From Macrocystis pyrifera (Eukaryota; Sar; Phaeophyceae; Laminariales; Laminariaceae), in contig JASSKH010000030.1 in assembly GCA_031763025.1 (NCBI GenBank), positions 2,983,197 through 3,047,196 of the forward strand: a stretch of 64,000 bases of DNA, written 5' to 3'. Positions 34,487 through 47,384 of this stretch are shown piece after piece. Within the stretch, counting starts at the first letter, position 1; each line of letters opens with the position of its first letter. Under the pieces are notes generated by a model that saw only the letters and a list, made by a program, of their open reading frames with translations, was not told the origin of the DNA and searched no databases. The translations under genes and the position numbers were made by a program.

Positions 34487-36697
34487 AGGTGAACCAAAGT
34501 AGTACCGGGTAGCGAAGGGGAGCGGTCGAGAGTGAACATGATAGGGAGGGGGGCGTGCATGATGAGTGATGGGTCTACATACCTGGTGCTTGGGCAGGCT
34601 TTACTGCAGACGGATGTTCCTCTTCGTCCACCACATTTCACTTAGTAGTGTAGGCCAATCAAAACGCTCTCAACTCTACATTCTAATGAAACATACACAC
34701 ATTCAACCGCAACCAAATTCATCATGTATGTTGCCTTTGGCCCTCGCTTTTGATTTTTTCGACAATCTCTTATTGATAATATGATAAAACGCGCTTTTGG
34801 CGTGCGGTGAAACACGTACGATGCAACAAAATATACCAAGATGCTACTACTACTACTACTGATTGTGGTAGCTCGTGGTTTGCAATTAATTCGCGACAGC
34901 GTCGAAGCTCATGCAGGAGATCGCGGACCGCTCCTGCTGCCTGCTGCACGCTAGCCGTGGCTACCAGGGACCAAGGACGATATGGAACAAGGTGAAATTT
35001 GGGCTATGATTTCATGAATGCTCTTGTTTTCTTAGTTACGAGCCCTCTCGTATCTCCCTTCGACGTGAGGGTGTACGCATTCATGCCATGCATGCCCGTA
35101 CTCGTATGACCATACATAATGGGCCCTTGCACCCCTACAGGGCCGGGACGGAGCACGTCGGGTTTTCACCAACCAGGTAGACATTGCTTGCAGCAAGCGC
35201 GAAGCACCACGGGGCGCGTTCGACTACGGGGTGGGGTCAAAGGCCATCGCCGTCACGCCGCCACACCGTCAGCAGCAAGGAAGGGCTCTCACTCCGTGGT
35301 TGTAACCACCTCAAACATACGAAAGAAAGCTATGAATAGGCTTGCTTGGCATACTATTATTACTATTATTATTACTACCAGGTACTTACTTGCTGTGCTC
35401 GCATTGATCTATTTATACCCTACGCTGAAGGGCTCTTGTTGTTGATGATGCTCAATCTGTAGACCTAAAAGAGCTGGTTGAAGCAGGTTGATACTGTATC
35501 GGAACACTCCGCTCGTGCCCGACGCGTTTTGTCTTGCATTGACGTTGGTTATACACAGCACAGTATTAAATAGTACCAGGTATGCTGGTGCACGATTGCT
35601 TTGCCACCAAGCAATTTCCCAAGGGTGTCTCGGGCAAGCACGCACAAGGTGGGCAAGCTCAAGGCGGCAGACATTATGTTTTCTGCTTTTTTCCATCCCG
35701 TCTACGAGTATTTTTTATTGTCTTTGCCCTACTTCTCCAGCTCCCTCCCTTTCGTGCTGCGATCCCTCATTAATAGCATGGTCACATGGTCATATAGCGG
35801 ACACCCCCCACGCTACGGTACGGCACGTGCCTCGATTTTTATCGCGGGAAGAGCCCACCAGCATTTATTTTCTCCCGGCGTCGACTCACGTCGAATTGTT
35901 GTGCATCCACACGCCATGATAATAGGCACTTCCTGTAAGTAAAAGTGCTGTACCTGTGGCAGTCCTTTCTTCAACAAGAATATATCCTGCGTGGCGTGGC
36001 ACGATTCGCACTCACGACCTTGACTCTTACAGCAGTAGTACTACTGCTGTATGTAGTACTGCTGTACTGTAGTTGAACCGCTATTAACAGACCACCGGGG
36101 CGTCGGCCATGGGGCTCAGGTCGCATGCAGCTCCACAGCCGAGGTAGTATTAATAGTAGTATTACTCCACGCCGTGACATAAACTGCTGTTGTGTGTGCA
36201 CCTATCTACTCTGCTGGAGTATGGTGCATGCACCTATTTGACATCACACACCACCGTTCACTACTACTACTACTATACAGACAGTGATAGTAGTAGCCCT
36301 ACCCCGGAAGTGATGCACCGACTTCTCCGAGCACGAGTCTCCCCCTCCGTGCAGCACTTTGTATCATCCGTTCGGTCAGTGCTGTTGTACGTGGCATACT
36401 CCACTGCTGTACACCAAAACGCAGTATTGTCTACGCAATAGGGCGGTACCTGCCCTATTTATTGAGGGAATCTCAAAATGTCCTACCAGGTATCAATTTA
36501 CGAGTGATTATATACAAGCGTAAAAAAAGGTGTGAGGCGACCTCTCGAGATAAGGCCGTCAAAATGGGTCGCCTTATAGTCTGCACCTTGGTAGTCTACA
36601 GTAGAGATCCCATTACTCACCACTGCATCCACGGCAAGCCCCGTGGGGATGCAAGGCAAGGTGGAGAGAGAGAGAGCCGTGATGCGTCTACCTGCTA

Positions 36698-36804
36698 TTA
36701 CGGGGGTCCATAGTAAATAGGACCTATGGTACAAAAAAAGACTGTATGTTTACCTGTTTTTTACTAACAATATTTGGTCCTGTTTACTATGGTCCGCCGT
36801 TATA
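36698..36804 (+). mobile_element. Palindromic MITE, family M1 (copy B of 13226)
   Basis: Same position in the duplicated unit as 13226-13333, so it was inserted before the duplication. Inverted ends are ACGGGGGTCCATAGTAAATA and its near complement. Confidence 0.8.
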
Positions 36805-36874
36805 AGCGTGAAAAAAAAGAAGGGCTGTTGCTGCTTCTGTTGCTGTTGCTGCTGCCGCTTCTGCTTCTACCCTG

Positions 36875-36910
<36 letters not shown>

Positions 36911-39900
36911 ATGTGTTGCGTATACAAGCATACAGGAGGTATAGATACTGCATATAAAAATATATGTGGCTTGTGGACCCCCCCGCCGCCATCGAAGGCT
37001 CAACAAGAGGGGCTGAGAGGCCTGCGACAGGCACGACCGATTTACCGGGCACCTGGCAAATATCACGTATCACGTACAGCAGCAGTAGCTTGCAAAGCTG
37101 AGTACTATTAATACCGTACATATTCGACCAATTTGATCGAGGTCGCAGCTGGGGCTGAAGCTGACAGCTAAAAACATGTATTCATAGGTAAAATTTGATA
37201 TTTTTTCAACTTTCTATCCTTCACGAGGAAAGTAGAACACACGACACCGGCGAACCACACAGCTTGCAAACTATGGTGTCGAACAACTTGGCGGATCTCG
37301 CAGCTGCTATGTGCTCGCTGTGCGCCACACCCGCATCATCAAACATCTACCACATCACAAGAATATGCGGCGCAATCACGAACGGTTCATTTTTTTGACG
37401 TTTCACCATTTTTGACGTACGACATACTCGTACGACCATCCCAGTATCCCAGCACACAAAGACTACGACATGGAAGCTACTACCGGTACTGCTGTACGTA
37501 CAACATTATAGTAGCGTCCCGAGCGAGAGCGAGCAGTGAGTACGGAACACGTCGAGCTGAGAGAGAGGCCTTCATCGACGAAACACAAGAAGAGAGCGTT
37601 CACGTTGCAGATGATACTGGTACATTTTTTTCGTTCGTCAACCAAAGTGTGATACATGATACACCCTTCACGAGGGACGAGGAATGAAAGTAGTACACCA
37701 CGCACGAACGCACGAACGGCCTACCTACCATACAACTTGTGAAACTGAGCATTAACTTCTACCGGTACATCGACAGTCGAATTCACTGACACCATACATA
37801 TACATGATGATAAGTGAAGGGATACCTGGTATGAAATAATACCAGGTACAAACCTAGCGAGCCGGACGTATCACGCAGCGTGCACGAAATATACATAGAA
37901 AGTTGAGTATTAACCAATCCATCGGTCGAAGTCACAGCTGACGTGTTCGTACGTAACTGAAACGTGTAAAATATTATTGTTCTTCTTTTTTCTTCCGTGG
38001 GACGGAGATGGAAATCGTTTTTCGTTGCGCGATTTGTTCTTTCTCGTCGTTCCTTTTTCCAGTCCATCCACTGCCGATGTACGTGTAATATGTGCCGGCA
38101 ATAATGTCGCCCTTCTTTCTCCTGCGCCCTCCCCGTATATACGGTAGGAGTAGTCGCAAAGCAGATAATCACATACCAGGTCCTTTTCCCCCCGGGGCCC
38201 CCAAACCACGGTGGTAGGCGAGTTGCATTTTTTTTCCTCGAGAAGAGTTCAGCGCAACTGACTGTCTTCCCTCGTCAAACCATGCATAACAGCATAACAC
38301 CTACCTGGCACTACGCGATTTAATATGTAATACCGTAGGCGCTCTCGGCAGTTGGTGGCTTTCGAGAAAAAGACGAACACACATACTCGTACTTCGAAAT
38401 ATACCTTGGTTACCCTGGTATAAAGTACTGCTTATACCACACTTCTTTTATACTCGTACGGAGTATTGAACCCGTGGCATCAACGCTGGTGGGTATTCGT
38501 GGCTAAACACTACTAGGCCTGGAGTACTAGTATTACATAGGCCATAGATCTTCGGCGCGACAGACGCTGAACGAGCACGAATACTATTAGTACTGTATGT
38601 AGTACAATAGTTATGGTCAGGCATGAAAGGAGCAAAACCACATCAGCCGTCGACGTAAAGCCAACCACACTAACTGTCCAGAGGATTTATTTCCGGACCG
38701 CCCGCAAGATAAACACCACCAGACCCTGGTGCGTACAATAAGAAGTACAGAAAGCATCAAATCCCCGGAATACGAGGATGACACATGTATTGCCACAATC
38801 CAACGGGGTCAACAACAGGAGGAGGGGAATGCAAATTAATACAAGGTCACCGAGCGAGAACGACGCGCCGAAACGTTTCCGAATGAAACGCACAATTTTT
38901 ACCGTTTTTACAAGAAGCTTCAAGGCGTCAGCAGCGAGCTCGAACGACGGAGTGGTTGATACCCAACTTTGTCAGTCGCATGATACGTCATAGTTATACC
39001 ACGGATTTGTACATATCAAGTGCAGGCTATATTCGTGTCATATACATGTGATTGTGGTCCCCGGCCAACAAGTTTTGGCTGAATTTTCCAGGGCTGTTCG
39101 CGGGAAAGGGAGCGTTCAAAATGGTCGGGTCGGGTCGGGTGGGGTCAAGAGGTTTCAAGTATCGCGGGTCAGGTTATGTTTGTCACACAGAACGGATCGA
39201 ATCGGATCGGGTCGGGACGGGTCGGCTCGGGTCAAACGTTGTCTAAAATCTCGAGGGTTGGGTGACCCGACCCAAACCGACTCGACGTAACCTGTGAGAT
39301 TTGACGTTTCCCGCGAATAGCTTTGGAATTTTCGCCGTCTGAAGCATGATGACCTTCACAAAACTCTCCGAAAAGGACCATTTGGGAGTTATTCTAGAGG
39401 CTACCTGCGCAAAACATTTGGCCCTAGGAGTTTCACTTATGCCTCAACAAGACAGGAATGACTTCAGTTTCCACAAGAAAGGTAAAAGAAACAGAAGCAC
39501 AAAAAAGTAATAGTTCTCTACCCTGCCTTACGAGTAGAGGAACGTGACAGCTATTATTGGTTCAGTCGCAAGGTTACCCCGATGGGGATACGAACGAAAC
39601 ACCGAGCTCATCACCAAGCAGAGTATTTGACAGCTACACGGCAGCGGTACATAAAGTAAACAGATTCCCAGAAGAACACTTTTTTTTCCCCCTTCTTTTT
39701 TTTTCCCATCTCATCTACCAGGTATTCTCTCTGCCCTTCTTGCTCCTGCTCCCTCGCATTCGTAAGTCAGATCCGAGCTCACGTACACTAGTAGGACCCT
39801 TCTCCTCCCTCCTCACTACGGTACGTGCCTTGCCTTTTTATCGCCAGAAGGGCTCAGCACTTTCTTCCCTTGTCGAGTCGGGTCGCATTGTGCCTGCCCA

Positions 39901-40000
39901 CGCTATAACAGGCGGTCTCGTCGACAGTTGGTGCTATTTGAAAAATAAACATTCCAAACATCGTACGGAGAATCGAACCCCTGACACCAACGCCATTGGC

Positions 40001-40112
40001 ATTACGGGGGAACATAGTAAATAGGACCTACGGTACACACAAAAACCTATATGTTTCCTTATTTTTACTCATAGTATTCGGTCCTATTTACTACTGTATG
40101 GTCCCCCGCAAT
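40001..40112 (+). mobile_element. Palindromic MITE, family M1 (copy B of 16529)
   Basis: Same position in the unit as 16529-16640, predating the duplication. ATTACGGGGGAACATAGTAA at the left, GGTCCCCCGCAAT at the right. Confidence 0.8.
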
Positions 40113-43100
40113 AGTATTCGAGGTTAACATTAACCTAACCACCTGTTATTAAATAGGGTTCGGTTCGTGGATCCCTCCGTCATGGCTTTCCTTCGTCTTT
40201 CCCAACCTTGCGCGAAACGCGCGCCTCGACAAACCGCCTATTATATATGCAATATAGTATCATACGAAAGACAAAGCGTTACGCCGTCGGCACCGTTGGG
40301 AGAGGTGGGCTGTCCCACCAGGTGTGCGTGTGTGTGCATGTGGATCTCCCACGGCGCGCTGCAGTGTCGCCGGGTATGAGCCGCAGCCCGCAGAGATTTA
40401 CGTTCAGAAGCTGTATCCTGCGCTACTTTTTGCGTACAACTAAGGAAACCCAATAACTCGGATAGCCCGCACCTCCGTTTCACGACTGACTATCAGTCCG
40501 ACCAAAAATTGCTAGTGGGCGACTCAACCCCTTGAGAGCTGCGCTCTCGTTTAAGGGACAAATTACTTGATAGTAGAGTCATACATATGTTCCTGTACAA
40601 TGCAGTACCGAAGGGTTAAGTGGGCACCTCCGACTCACAGCCCTACCACCCCCCTCTACAATGCAATAGCTACGTTCTGCGGCGTCTGCCGAAGCCAGGG
40701 AGAGCTCCTTCTAGTGTACAAAAGGAAATCGTTTTCCTCCCTACACACACACCTGGCATACAATATGCACATCTTTACACTCAGGAAGCGTTTTCCACTC
40801 GTCGAGGATTAGCCCGAGGTGTGGTCAAACCCCAACCAATCGATGTGAAATCAGCTTTCGTGCTCAAGTTTGACGATTCGTATCATAGGGGTCAGTGTCA
40901 TGGTGTCCTCTCTCGCCTGTTACGGCGTTATGATTTGTAGCACGTGTCCCTTCGTATCAACGGTAGACCGTCATCCTTGCTGGTGGCTGTGCCGGAGTTC
41001 GAATCTCGGCTGGTGTGTTTTATTTACACACTATTAATAGTGTTTTTTTTCTGAGTTTTCTTCCGATGGCGAAAGTGCGAGACTGCGCGAGATGGCAAAC
41101 TCGATATCGACCCAAATCAACGAGCAGTTTGGGAATGCTGAAGAACTCAACTATGCGCGATCCGAACGAAGGCAGGTACTGCTGTGCCGGGGGGGGAGAA
41201 GGGAAGAAAAACGCTCGCTCGCTTGCTTGCTTGTGGCCACGGCTATTGCTATGGTCCAGAACGCCAGAATGCCGCTGACGGTCAAAATTAAACCTCCCAC
41301 GAGTTACGAGCTGGAAAGTAAAAGCGATGGTCTAAAAAATACGGAAGTGAGCCCCACGCATCCATCCATCCATGCATGCGTGCGTCATCGTCCGTGTTGC
41401 TGCTTGCAATACAGTAGTGGCACCAACAACCGAGCTAGACTGTCGTACGGATGTACTGTACTGTACTGTACTGTATTAATAGCCAAAATGCCTCTCCATA
41501 CTACTTTTTGAGGTGATTGACGATTGATTGTTGACGGATGTGCGGCTCGGGCGCAAAACCTAAACAGGACCCTTCTTTGTGCCGCACTGTACATCAGCAC
41601 ATATATTCCGAGTGGTTTGTCCCCAAAACGGGAGTGCGGTTCTCAGAGGGTTACGCAAGGGGTACGTAGGGGTCCAAAGAGCAAAACTATTCACGTCACA
41701 CGTACACCCGACTCGACCATACGGGGTGTGGGTCGTACTCATGACTGCAGCAGTAGGCCTGCGGAACCTCCCTCCGGATAAACCTACCGCGGACACCGGC
41801 ATGCGGCAGCAAAGCTCAGCGGCTGTTCCCTCAATGGCTACGAGTACGTACTGTACACATATTCGGGAAATGACGGCGGCGCACCGTAGACCCAAAAACG
41901 CCTGTTTAACCCCACAAACATCGCCCCTTCTCCCCCGGGAAGCACACTCTACTCACACCATTTCAACAGTCCAGTCCGGATATTCTGTATACGTACCCGG
42001 TATCCCCACGCCCAGCTATATACGCTAAAATGGTACCATACCGTGAAGCGCTCTGGTATCGCGCAGGGGTGAGATCGTGCTCCAGCCCTCGATTTTTCCT
42101 ACTGTACTAATAGACGGGAAGGTTGTTTTTTTCCTAGGCCGAAAAGGGTGAGATTCTTGGAAATGTCCGGTCTATAATAGGGCTACATACAGTACGTATG
42201 GTATTAAGACGAAGCTTTCCGAAACAAACATAGTCCAACTTTTGGCACACACACAGCGTATGTAGGCCGTTGTCGAGAAAAAGCGGGCGAGCGCCGAGAA
42301 GACGATCGAACTCATTCAAAATCTAGACTGCTGAGATGCTAAAAATACACGAACCCGTCAACCATCCCGAAAATAAAAAGGAGGCATGCAGCAAATATCC
42401 GATTGATGGCATGGCAATTCAACACCTCTCTTGTTGCCGTTCTTGTCTTCAGATCAAATCACTTTTTCTCTGCCCAACTACATCAGTACACCCGGTGTCC
42501 GTCCTGATTCTTCGTCCTACAGAGATATGAATGCTACGGTCACAGACTGTGACACAGAGAGCACAATTGAAATAATCGCAATCCGTGCGAAATTAAAGCT
42601 CTTCACGGAACGCGCTATATACAAGGCAACACTCGGCTTCCGGTATCTCGCCGCCGGTCTACGTAGCGATGCGCGGGTGGCCATCAGTACAATCCTGCAT
42701 CTCGTCGCCTTCCCACGGCCAAGGCAAGCACGTCTCCGGCATCGCGAACCCAGCGCCCGCGTGTCAAGCAGGGGACGGACGACACGTCCGACGTGCTCTG
42801 CCCAGATTTTATCTCTCAACTCCTCCTGGCGAAGCTGGTCATCCCTGTCCGCTATCATAATACTGCTGTAGTGCGAGCGATGAGAGAACACGGCGGAGGG
42901 GAGGGGTGGGGGCAAGGGCGAGGAGAAAGGGTGGAGGTACGGCGGCGGCGGCCGGTGTTAGATGGCAAGAAAATTGCTGAAAAGGCGGAACAAGCGGGAG
43001 CATCTCATCTCCAGTACTGCTGCAAATCTATTCGAACGGCGACAGCAGGGAATGACCTGGCTGCCAAAGCGCGAGGATCTCCTGTACGTGCTCGCTCGCA

Positions 43101-44136
43101 GGTGGGATCTCTGTCCAGAAGTTTCAATGGACTATTGTATCTCCTGTCCTACAAGTAGATATACTACTGCTGTACTAAAACTACTGTAATACCAGTATTT
43201 TGCTGCTGTAGGAGTCCACTGAAGCGTCTGATCCTAGCTGCAGCAAGCAAGTTGAGAACCGCCACGCGCCCCGTTCAAGACTGATCAAGCATGCTGCACC
43301 TTCACCGTCAAATACGCCACTACTTTGGCTGGGAATATAACCTTCGTTTGGACTCTGACATGAACATCAAACGTATCTTACATTACCCGCCAGAGTGACA
43401 CCATACACAGGAGACCGGTCTTTTCAGACGCGTCAAGACCTCTGTCAGCAATATTGTACTGGTTTCAGTATAGGGGCGATCAGTCAAGGCGGTCAAACCG
43501 CGGTGTCCTACCTCTTGAGACCTTGATATACTAGTTTCAGTGTAGGGTGGTCAGTCAAAGAGGTCAGTCAAGGAGGTCAAACCGCGGGCTCCTATGTATA
43601 TACCGCTCCGGACGGAAATGTCAGGATCGTTTAGTCTTCATATTTATGCCTAACCTACTCTTATAATGCCGTCCAGAGTCATACCGTATATTACTCAAGT
43701 ATTACTGTAGGTCACCGTCACCGTCACCTCGCCAGAGCTTGCAGCAGCCATATTAACTCCTCGAGAGAGTCCGCCGTGACCAGCTCGGGCACCCCCGCGG
43801 CTTCGACGAGCAAGGCTCTTCATTCCCCGTAGCATTGTTATGGACACCCCTACCCCTCCCTGTCCACAGCGCGTCGCCGGCCACGGGTGTGGGCAGTGTA
43901 CAGCTGGAGGTGATAGCCAGGAAATGAGACCTGGGGGGGGGGGCAAGGATGGGAAAGATAAAAACCTCCAGATACACAACAGTATTTACAGTTGGATTTA
44001 CTGTGCCTCGGTGCGGGTAGCTGATGTTATATTTCATGAATCAGAGCAAAAATCAAACGAAAATGTCAGATGCTTACTATTAATACTACTACGTGGTGGT
44101 GTTATTAATAATAACAGTAAAAGCGCCTGAAACGTT

Positions 44137-44942
44137 ATACGTACGTGAATGGTCCTCGTAGTGAAAACTAAAAATGTTTTGGGGAGGCAAAACAGTCCAC
44201 ACCTCGGACAAAATACTGATTCCCTCTTCATGATCTAGATATTTCAAGACACGTCTATTCCCGATCTTGTGTGACCTATTAATAGCTCATGTTGCCGGGT
44301 GGGACTCGTATAACCTACATGGTCTAGCACATTGTTGCTCGTTTGGAACTGCACTATGCAGATCCCCTCACATTCACTCACAACGGCAAGTGAGGGAATA
44401 GGTGATCTGCTGTAGCTCATGATCCGTTCGGAGTGTGAACCATTCGATACAAACCAACGAGCAGAAGAGGCTTCGCTGGACCGTGTACGTACATACATAT
44501 CTTCGTATCATATGTGTTTGCGACGAAAGGGAAGGGAAGCACGGGGGGGGGGGAAACGGAAGACGCCTGTGGCCACTCTGCTCGTCCGGCGGGCTGTTGA
44601 GGGCACTACCTCCCACAAGTTGAGCTGGAAAGTGAGTGTGAACGGGATGCTTTGTGCACTAATAAAGTACAATTGACCAACGGCAGCCATATTATTGTGT
44701 GCAAGTGTGGTGAGCTTAAGGTCTTCATTCTTTCCCCCATCCCTGTTTTTTCATTGCTCGGCCAAAGTCTTGCTTCGGTTACAAAGAGTATAGCTGTCGC
44801 TAGGCACTCGCGAACCAGGACGGAACTCGCGCAACAGGGTATTTGTAACTATCGTCAACTTGTGTGCGTTGGTGTTTGGGGATATGGCAGACGGTGCGCG
44901 TAGCGGCCGCGACAGCACTGGGTGCCCACGCCACTGTGCCGG

Positions 44943-44975
<33 letters not shown>

Positions 44976-45145
44976 TGCTGCTGTTGCATATGGACGGTCC
45001 CTGCTCCGCTGTGAGCATGTGCCTTTATAGGCTTGGCTGTGGTTGTGTTTGGTTGTTCCGCAGTGAAAGTCGTCCGTACCGCGGTATTTTTGGGGTAAGA
45101 GTAAGTGCTGAGACATTTGATGAAACTGCCGACGGAAACAATCGG
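44137..45145. other. Single-copy flank right of the duplication
   Basis: Sequence changes completely after GAAACGTT at 44136. A fragment of repeat family F (CCTCCCACAAGTTGAGCTGG) lies at 44610-44630. A CTG run at 44945-44971 yields poly-Leu and poly-Ala frames that are artefacts. No gene is recognised. Confidence 0.4.
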
Positions 45146-45301
45146 TTAATCAAGACAAAGAAGGTTTCGACCATCTCGAAAAAGGGGTTCCCATTTTTCG
45201 GCGTCGTCAAATTTTGAAAGTCGTATTCGCTCAAAAAACATGATATCCAAGTCACGCCTACACCACCGGCAGAGGGTCTCGCGGCTCTCAGAATCAAATT
45301 C
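45146..45301 (-). CDS. Candidate terminal exon, unknown protein
   Basis: On the minus strand a strong acceptor (GTTCCCTCTGCAG) precedes an open frame of 51 codons plus stop, in phase 0, reading EFDSESRETLCRWCRRDLDI onward. The residue mix is protein-like, with a CRWCRRD motif, then acidic and aromatic residues. The neighbouring exon candidate at 45355-45520 ends in a different phase and only about 50 bp away, so the two cannot simply be joined. I do not recognise the protein. Confidence 0.3.
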   Translation of the reverse strand, partial: EFDSESRETLCRWCRRDLDIMFFERIRLSKFDDAEKWEPLFRDGRNLLCLD

Positions 45302-45354
45302 CTGCAGAGGGAACGCGGTGCGGTGAAGCGCGCGCTTCACCTGTCTATCCTCAC

Positions 45355-45520
45355 CCGTCCTCCGAGATGGTGGCTGCCGCCTCTAGAGCGGCGGGCGCGC
45401 TGAGGTCGTTGAAGTGCTCCACCTCTTCCTCCACCCTCCTCCTCTGCGCCAAGCCGTCGGCAAGGTTAAGAGCGTTCAGGTACATTTCCAACTGGTCCCG
45501 ACCGATCCTCCGAATGTGGT
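45355..45520 (-). CDS. Candidate internal exon, unknown helical protein
   Basis: The minus strand shows a long polypyrimidine tract (45521-45600) ending in TTAG, then an open frame reading HIRRIGRDQLEMYLNALNLA and on to LEAAATISEDG, closed by GG and GTGAGG. The encoded peptide is amphipathic and helix-like, with EEEVEHF in the middle. Upstream exons could lie at about 46173-46391 (minus frame with FDEDDRVYVSRP), but no joint could be fixed. The family is unknown. Confidence 0.4.
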
Positions 45521-45690
45521 CTAACGAGGGAGAGAGGGGGGTAGTGGGCGTGGAGGAGACACAGAGAGAGAGGGGGGAAGGAAGGGGGAGAGAAGGCGAT
45601 CGATGGACACATACAGAGAGGGAGAGGGGTTGGGTAAAGAAAGAGAGACAGAATGAAAGAGAGAAAAACAAAAGACAGCTACAACGTTGA
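45521..45690. other. Purine-rich GA tract
   Basis: Strongly G/A-rich on the plus strand (repeats of GAGAGAGG and AGAGAGA). On the minus strand it forms the polypyrimidine tract before the exon candidate at 45355-45520. Confidence 0.7.
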
Positions 45691-46828
45691 AGCGAGGGCG
45701 GATGGACGAACATAGAGGTGAGACACCAAGCGCTGAGAGCTGTTTCTGCATTGCAGATGGCAATGCCACTTTGTCGCAGCTTTTTACTCAGTCATTCGTG
45801 TTGGAGCTCCTGGCTAGGATTTTACTACACCAAGCGTGCCGTCGTGGAGATATCAATACTGTACACCTCTCCCGAAAGCGCAAACGGGCCACGGAGCAGA
45901 CGCGCCCGCGCGGAGAATGAATATAACGCGCCGTTCGCACGCGCTTCTACACTACAATCGCAACACTCTTAATTTCCTCTTGCCTACGCATCAGATGCAT
46001 CAGAGGGTGATTTCCCATCAGGTCTCCGCTTGCACACTCAAGCCGCACCCTGCCCCAAGAATCTCGCGATGACGCCGCTGACGCCGCAGCCAGCGGCCTC
46101 GGTCTCCGCCACTGCTGCTGCTGTCGTCATCGTCGCCGCCGCCGCCGCCCTTCTCCCTCCCTCGCCTCATGCTTAACCCCGCTCGTCCCTGTGGCCTCGG
46201 CCAGAACCCCCCTGGACTACTGGTGCGTCACCGCGAGGCAGCCACTCATAGGTAGAGAGGGTTGAGCTGAGATAGTCGAGAGGGTGAATGGCTGGGCGCG
46301 ACACGTAGACCCGATCATCTTCATCGAAAAGGAGGTGCCTCGGCAGAAGAAGCGGCGGCAGAAGCGGCGGCAGAAGCGGCGGTGGCCGCAAGGCTAGAGC
46401 CTCTCGGCGACCTGATGTTGACAGCAGTACCCTTCGCCGTCTTTATCTCCTTTGCACTGCGGGTCGGTGCCGCTCTCGCGGTCTCGATCACAGCCTCCCT
46501 GCCAGCTCCCTCCCCCCCCCCGTGTCGACACGAGAGAAGAGCCTCTTCCCTGCCTCTCCCCAAGAAGCAACTCTAACCCCAGCAACAGGTCTTGGTCATA
46601 GCGCGGCGGCGGCGGCGACCACGACAACGTCACTGGCGCCCCACACCCCCAACAACCCCTTCTCCCCCACTTTTCCCACTCCCCCGTCCGCACCCCGCCT
46701 CCCTCCTCTTCCAGCTCCAGGAAGCTCAAGTCTGCGAAAGCAAGCCCAATGTTACCCGGCGGGTACCAAACAGGATACGTGGGTGCTGTGTACTTGTACT
46801 GCTGTGTGCTACTTGTACTATTAATAGT
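45691..46828. other. GC-rich, low-complexity stretch
   Basis: Contains CGC/CTG triplet runs near 46080-46160, a GGCGGCAGAAGC repeat at 46345-46386 and a C-rich segment at 46620-46730. Open frames on both strands are low-complexity. Parts of the minus frames (KEIKTAKGTAVNIRSPRGS at about 46400-46460) could be exonic, but no splice-consistent model was found. Confidence 0.35.
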
Positions 46829-46935
46829 ATTACGAGGGTCCATAGTTAACAGGACCTATGGTGTACATAAAAACCTATATATTTGCCTATTTTTACTAAT
46901 AAAATTTGGTCCCGTTAACTTTGGACCCCCGTAAT
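46829..46935 (+). mobile_element. Palindromic MITE, family M1
   Basis: ATTACGAGGGTCCATAGTTA at the left and the complement ending GGACCCCCGTAAT at the right. TAGTA lies on both sides, which may be a target duplication including TA. Confidence 0.8.
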
Positions 46936-47384
46936 AGTACTGCTGTGTGTCCGCTGAATTCAAATATTGGGGCAACTCCTCCCTCCAACGTCCTCCCAAC
47001 TCAAACGAAACCCCGCATAGTCACACAAAACACCACAAGATAGGAAAAGACGAAACTCGATATACGAATATGGGACATACGAAAAGCAGAAGTCCATGCC
47101 AGTTCTGGTTTCTGGTTTCTGGTCGCAGAAGAGTCAGCCTCTCACCAGGAGCATTTTTTTTCGATGTACTTTCATGGACCAAACACCCGCTCGCTCGTGG
47201 CGGGCGTTTTTTACTTGGTTTCAGTATCACCTGATTTTCACCCAAATGGATCAGGTATATGGTGCCTGCTTTCGATCTCGAAATTCGACACATAAAAAGC
47301 TGTATCACAAAACGCTACTTGTAGGACACAGGAGACAGCAGCAGCAGCAGCAGTAGCTCACCTCGATCCCCATACCCACCCTGT

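Larger units (their letters stand above)
21599..44136. repeat. 20-kb segmental duplication, copy B
   Basis: Collinear with 622-20740. It begins TTCCGTTTCACACA with an extra short repeat of CGTTTCACACA, is interrupted by the LTR-element remnant at 21845-24310, resumes at 24311 and ends with GAAACGTT at 44136, after which the two copies diverge completely. Without the insertion its length is about 20.07 kb. The candidate minus-strand gene is open in this copy. Features described in copy A recur here at about +23.4 kb. Confidence 0.93.

Noticed and set aside
42431-42915. Overlapping open frames of 132 to 146 codons on both strands (also 18996-19480)
   Set aside because: GC-rich stretch open in several frames; no splice-consistent or family-supported choice could be made.
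44864-45217. Plus-strand frame with a long Leu run resembling a signal peptide
   Set aside because: The Leu run is a CTG microsatellite; no other support.
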